From Agromyces albus (lineage in GTDB: Bacteria > Actinomycetota > Actinomycetes > Actinomycetales > Microbacteriaceae): a stretch of DNA of 64,000 nucleotides. A program made the position numbers and the translations under genes. Location: positions 2,232,001-2,296,000 of the forward strand of contig NZ_JAUSWX010000001.1 in assembly GCF_030815405.1 (NCBI RefSeq). Direction: 5' to 3'. The notes beneath the pieces are model-generated. The model was given only the letters and a program-made list of their open reading frames with translations, ran no database searches and had not been told where the DNA came from. This document shows positions 60,236 to 64,000 of the stretch, one piece after another. Each line of letters opens with the position of its first letter. Positions within the stretch are counted from its first letter, which is position 1.

Positions 60236-61594
60236 ATGCCACCACGCGTCCGCACGCTCCGCCGGGCCTCGATCACGCTGGCCACCGCCACCGCGATCGC
60301 CGCCTCTGCGATCGCCTCCCCCGCCTTCGCCGCACCCGGCGGGTCGAAACCGCCGCCCATCGTGGGCTCGGCCGACATCAACGGATATCGCAGCGTCGGC
60401 TATCTCATGTCCGACGCCCCCGTCACTCGCGACTACCAGATCGAGGACCTCTTCGACACGGGCGCGATCCGCGACATCACGCACGTGAACTACGCCTTCG
60501 GCAACGTCACGGCCGATCTCCGCTGCGATATCCTCGACGCCGCCGGCGAGGGAGATGCGCACAACGACTTCCTCCGGCTCGTCTCGGCAGCCGATTCCGT
60601 CGACGGGAAGAAGGACAAGCCGGCGCAAGCGCTCGCCGGCAACTTCAACCAGCTGCGCAAGCTCAAGGAGCGCAGCCCCGAGACGAAGGTGCTGATCTCG
60701 CTCGGCGGCTGGACCTGGTCCGACAACTTCTCGGCGGCGGCTGCGACACCCGAGAGTCGCACCGCCCTCGTCTCGTCGTGCATCGATCTGTACCTGAAGG
60801 GCAACCTGCCCGTGATCGACGGCAAGGGCGGCCCTGGCGCGGCGGCCGGCATCTTCGACGGCATCGACGTGGATTGGGAGTGGCCAGTCACGGGAGGCGA
60901 GACGGCCAACGCGACCCCGGCCGACAACGAGAACTTCCTCGCCCTCATGGAGGAGTTCCGTACGCAGCTCGACGCCTACGGCGCGGTGACCGGCGAGGAC
61001 TACCTGCTCACGGCCTTCGCCCCCGCCGGCGGATGGAACGCCGGGCAGGGCGGATGGCTCGATCCCCGGCTGTTCACGGCCGTCGACTTCCTCAACGTGC
61101 AGGGCTACGACTTCCACGGCGGCTGGGTGCCGAACCTGACGGGACACCAAGGCAACCTGCATCCCGACGGCACGCAGAACTGGGGCCTCGGCCTCGACGG
61201 CGCGGTCGGCATGTACGTGAACGCCGGCGCTCGTCCCGACCAGCTGAACGCCGGCCTCGCGGCCTATGGACACGGCTGGAGCGGCGTCACGAACGGAGCC
61301 GAGGCATGGCAGCCCGCTGCAGGATCGATCGGCACGAAGCCGTACTTCGAGATTCGCGACGTCGGCGACGCGTTCTTCGATGCCGAGGTCGGGGCCGCGT
61401 GGCGCTACGACGCCGCGACCGGCGACTGGTGGAGCCTCGACGACCCGTCGTCGGTCACGGCGAAGGCGGACTGGCTCACGAGCGAAGGATACGGCGGCGC
61501 CATGTGGTGGGATCTCTCGGGCGACTACCGCAACGAACTCGGCGGAACACTCGGCGGGGCCTTGCGCGCTGCCGAGTCCGGACCGCTGGACTGA
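60236..61594 (+). CDS. Secreted GH18 chitinase
   Basis: 452 residues. Basic start, hydrophobic core and an AFA-APG cleavage site (after about 32) give a Sec signal peptide. GH18 barrel: VNYAFGN (about 84-90), VLISLGGWTWSDNFSAAA (152-169), and the DxxDxDxE catalytic motif FDGIDVDWEWP with Glu215 as proton donor. QGYDFHGGW and AAYGHGWSGV are substrate-side motifs of the chitinase branch. It hydrolyses chitin outside the cell. No chitin-binding module is present, so it is a single-domain form. Confidence 0.88.
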   Translation: MPPRVRTLRRASITLATATAIAASAIASPAFAAPGGSKPPPIVGSADINGYRSVGYLMSDAPVTRDYQIEDLFDTGAIRDITHVNYAFGNVTADLRCDILDAAGEGDAHNDFLRLVSAADSVDGKKDKPAQALAGNFNQLRKLKERSPETKVLISLGGWTWSDNFSAAAATPESRTALVSSCIDLYLKGNLPVIDGKGGPGAAAGIFDGIDVDWEWPVTGGETANATPADNENFLALMEEFRTQLDAYGAVTGEDYLLTAFAPAGGWNAGQGGWLDPRLFTAVDFLNVQGYDFHGGWVPNLTGHQGNLHPDGTQNWGLGLDGAVGMYVNAGARPDQLNAGLAAYGHGWSGVTNGAEAWQPAAGSIGTKPYFEIRDVGDAFFDAEVGAAWRYDAATGDWWSLDDPSSVTAKADWLTSEGYGGAMWWDLSGDYRNELGGTLGGALRAAESGPLD

Positions 61595-61599
61595 ACAGT

Positions 61600-61641
61600 G
61601 CCAGCCGAGGCCGATGGGCTTTCCCACCGGCCTCGGCTGGC
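61600..61641. terminator. Bidirectional hairpin between chitinase and UPF0182 gene
   Basis: A perfect 14-bp stem (GCCAGCCGAGGCCG / CGGCCTCGGCTGGC) with a 14-nt loop lies just after the chitinase stop and just after the UPF0182 stop, so it can terminate both convergent genes. Confidence 0.8.
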
Positions 61642-61657
61642 GCTCAGCCCGCTCACC

Positions 61658-64000
61658 TCACTCGGTGGTCGTCGACGTCGCCGTCGTCAATTCGATCAGG
61701 TTCGCGATGATCTCGGCGAGCCGCTCATCGGCCACGCCGTAGGCGGCCCAGTCGCCCTCGGTCAGCGCGGCATCCTTCTCCTTCAGTACCTGCGATGCCT
61801 CATTCAGAAGCGCCTGTACCTCGTCGGTCGGCGTCTCGGGCGTCGTGGGAGCGCCCTCCTCAGGCGGGGTCGTCGGCTCGGTGCCCGGCTCGACCTCGTT
61901 GTCACCCGCTTCGGCGCCGGACTCGCCGCCGAACAGCACGTCGAGCGCGAGGTCGAGGGTGTCCTCGAAGGCGATGTGGTCGCCGAACGCCACGAGCACC
62001 TTCTGCAGCAGCGGGTAGCTCGTCTCTCCGGTGGACTTCACGTACACCGGTTGCACATACAGCAGACCGCCGCCGACAGGCACCGTGAGCAGGTTGCCGT
62101 TGATGACCTCGGACTGGCCCTGCTTCAGGATGTTCAGCTGCGCCGAGATGCTCGGATCACCGTTGAACTTGTTCTGCACCTGGCCGGGACCGGGCACGTT
62201 GTCGTCTTCGGGCAACGTCAGCAACCGAAGCGTGCCGTAGCCGTCGGAGGGCTCACCATCGGAATTGCCCGCGTCGGCGTCGACGGCGAGATACCCGCGC
62301 AGCACGTTCCGGCTCGCCTCGCCCCGCGCTTCGGGGATGAACGACGAGTACAGCGAGTACGACGGGTCGTCTTGACCGGGCATCTGCATCGTGAGGTAGT
62401 AGGGCGGCTGCAGCAGCGTGCTGCCGGCGCCCGCCGTCGGGTCCTTCGGGGTGGTCCACGCGTCTTCACGCGAGTAGAACGCGCTCGCGTCGGTCACGTG
62501 GTAACGGCCGAGCACCGCTCGCTGCACCTTGAACAGGTCGGACGGGTACCGCACGTGGCTCATGAGCTCCCCCGACATCTCGCTCATCGGCTGGAGCGTC
62601 GTGGGGAAGATCTTCTGCCACGTCTGGAGGATGGGGTCTTCCTCGTCCCACGCGTAGAGCGTGACCTTGCCGTCGTAGGCGTCGACGGTGGCCTTCACCG
62701 AGTTGCGGATGTAGTTCACCTCGTCGAACGCGAGCGTCGGCGCGAGGCCCTCGCTGTCGGCGATGGCATCGCTCATGCTCTGCTTGTTCGAGTACGGGTA
62801 CTGGTCGGTGAGCGTGTAGCCGTCGACGATCCAGACGATGCGCCCGTCGACGACCGACGGGTACGCATCGGAATCGAGCGTGAGGTACGGCGCGACCTTC
62901 TGCACGCGCTCGATCGGGTCGCGGTCGTAGAGGATCTGGGACTCGTTCGTGACGACGTCGGAGAGGAAGATCTGCTCCGACTGGAACTTCAGGGCGTAGA
63001 CGAGCTTGGTGAACACGTTGTCGAGCTTCGGGCCGCCGTCGCCCTTGAACGTGGTCTGGGTCTGCCCGCCGTCGCCGGCCGCGGGGTAGTCGAGCTCCAC
63101 CGGGTCGTCGCCCTCGGGAGCGCCGACGATCGAGTAGTCGGGCGACTCCTCGCCGAAGTAGACGCGCGGCTCGAATTCGCCGAGATCACCCGTCGACGGG
63201 ATGCCCGACTGCATGAAGACGGGCTGGCCGTCGACCGAGCGCTGGTTGCCCGCCGCGGCGACGAGGCCGTAGCCGTGCGTGTAGACGAGGTGCGTGTTGA
63301 ACCAGGTCTGGGCATCGCCGAGGCCGGCGAGGTTGAGGTCGCGAACGGCGACGACCGTGTCTTGCGTCGCGCCGTCGATCTCGTAGCGGTCGACATCGAG
63401 GGCGTCGGGGAACTGATAGTACTGGCGGAACTGCTCGAGTTGCGCGAAGGCGTCGCTGATCTGCAGCGGGTCCATGAGGCGGATGTTCGCCGTGGTCTCG
63501 GCGTCTTCACGCAAGGCGCCCGGTGTGGCGTCGGTCGTCGCCTTGTAGGGGATCTGTTCGATGTCGGAGACACCGTAGGCATCTCGAGTGAGGTCGATGC
63601 TGCGCTGGATGTAGGGCGCCTCGAGCGTGCGGGCGCTCGGGTCGACCTGGAAGCGCTGCACCACCCAGGGATAGAGCGAGCCGATGAGGATGCTCGACAC
63701 GATGAGGAGCGCCGTTCCGATGAGCGGGAGGCGCCAGCGGCCGATGGCCGCCGTGATGAAGAACAGCACCGCGACGACCGCGGCGATGGCCGCGAGGATG
63801 CCGCGGCCGGGGATCGTGGCGTTCACGTCGGTGTACGCCGCGCCCGTGATGAGCTCACCGGTCTCGGTCACCGTCGCGTACTGGTCGAACCAGATGCTGA
63901 CGGCCTGGAGGAGCAGGTAGATGCCCGCCGTGATCGCGATCTGCACTCTCGCCGACTTCGAGATGACGACCTCTCGCCCGCTCACCCGGATGGCGCCGTA
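61658..64000 (-). CDS. UPF0182 family membrane protein, N-terminus outside window
   Basis: About 780 C-terminal residues are visible and the frame is still open at 64000, where it reads YGAIRVSGREVVIS; family members are about 980 residues. Two to three helices (about the first 110 visible residues) are followed by a large extracytoplasmic domain with YIQRSIDLTRDAYG, WFNTHLVYTHGYGLV, VWIVDGYTLTDQYPYSN and the long PVGGGLLYVQPVYVKSTGE block, all UPF0182 hallmarks. The C-terminal 80 residues are Glu/Thr/Pro-rich and low in complexity. The function is unknown; it acts in the envelope. Confidence 0.9.
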   Translation of the reverse strand, partial: YGAIRVSGREVVISKSARVQIAITAGIYLLLQAVSIWFDQYATVTETGELITGAAYTDVNATIPGRGILAAIAAVVAVLFFITAAIGRWRLPLIGTALLIVSSILIGSLYPWVVQRFQVDPSARTLEAPYIQRSIDLTRDAYGVSDIEQIPYKATTDATPGALREDAETTANIRLMDPLQISDAFAQLEQFRQYYQFPDALDVDRYEIDGATQDTVVAVRDLNLAGLGDAQTWFNTHLVYTHGYGLVAAAGNQRSVDGQPVFMQSGIPSTGDLGEFEPRVYFGEESPDYSIVGAPEGDDPVELDYPAAGDGGQTQTTFKGDGGPKLDNVFTKLVYALKFQSEQIFLSDVVTNESQILYDRDPIERVQKVAPYLTLDSDAYPSVVDGRIVWIVDGYTLTDQYPYSNKQSMSDAIADSEGLAPTLAFDEVNYIRNSVKATVDAYDGKVTLYAWDEEDPILQTWQKIFPTTLQPMSEMSGELMSHVRYPSDLFKVQRAVLGRYHVTDASAFYSREDAWTTPKDPTAGAGSTLLQPPYYLTMQMPGQDDPSYSLYSSFIPEARGEASRNVLRGYLAVDADAGNSDGEPSDGYGTLRLLTLPEDDNVPGPGQVQNKFNGDPSISAQLNILKQGQSEVINGNLLTVPVGGGLLYVQPVYVKSTGETSYPLLQKVLVAFGDHIAFEDTLDLALDVLFGGESGAEAGDNEVEPGTEPTTPPEEGAPTTPETPTDEVQALLNEASQVLKEKDAALTEGDWAAYGVADERLAEIIANLIELTTATSTTTE

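Overview
This window is high-GC DNA from an actinobacterium. GTG starts, ATGA/GTGA start-stop overlaps, third-position G/C, a DUF222-HNH protein, DUF3039, a UPF0182 protein and a Cgl0158-type inositol aldolase together suggest Microbacteriaceae (Agromyces/Microbacterium-like). That placement is inference; there is no 16S gene here. I see no prophage, insertion sequence or CRISPR array.

Layout. 1-6145 (minus): a partial coiled-coil protein, a small membrane protein, a PPOX-type flavoenzyme and a compact Tad pilus operon (tadA-tadB-tadC-flp pilin-TadE-TadE-TadG-like). 6230-7345: a DUF1653 protein, a decayed alpha-glucosidase remnant and a hotdog thioesterase. 7360-15737: a complete myo-inositol operon (kinase, Cgl0158-type aldolase, iolA, iolB, iolD, iolE, iolG). 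15810-23013: a sugar-type ABC transporter with two TIM-barrel isomerases, a second inositol dehydrogenase and a LacI regulator. 23083-25159: a GntR (IolR-like) regulator divergent from a transaldolase-family gene. 25236-30234: tRNA-Leu(UAG), a CitE-like lyase, a DctA dicarboxylate transporter and its DcuS/DcuR-like two-component system. 30368-41981: assorted housekeeping and accessory genes (MarR with two flavoenzymes, heme oxygenase, DedA, CDF exporter, murI-rph-rdgB, LysR-EamA, nicotinate phosphoribosyltransferase, DUF3039). 42033-45445: an ABC exporter whose ATPase has a very long Ala/Lys/Pro-rich N-terminal tail. 45702-55818: a cell-surface glycopolymer set (nucleotidyltransferase, TagG/TagH-like exporter, TagF-like transferase, CDP-alcohol transferase, two GT2s), interrupted by a DUF222-HNH protein and unknown genes. 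55948-64000: HtrA protease, aminotransferase, nitrilase, initiator tRNA, GH18 chitinase and a partial UPF0182 protein.

The main system is inositol catabolism. A recurring 13-bp palindrome (WTGTYNNGACATK) lies at the thioesterase, iolC, ABC transporter, gntR and transaldolase promoters. It agrees with the motif I recall for Corynebacterium glutamicum IolR, so the GntR protein is proposed to control a five-unit regulon. A second palindrome, TAGCACGTGCTA, lies before the ABC transporter and in the lacI intergenic region, so the transporter appears to answer to both repressors. Terminators with perfect stems lie after the 45702 gene, htrA, tRNA-fMet and the chitinase.
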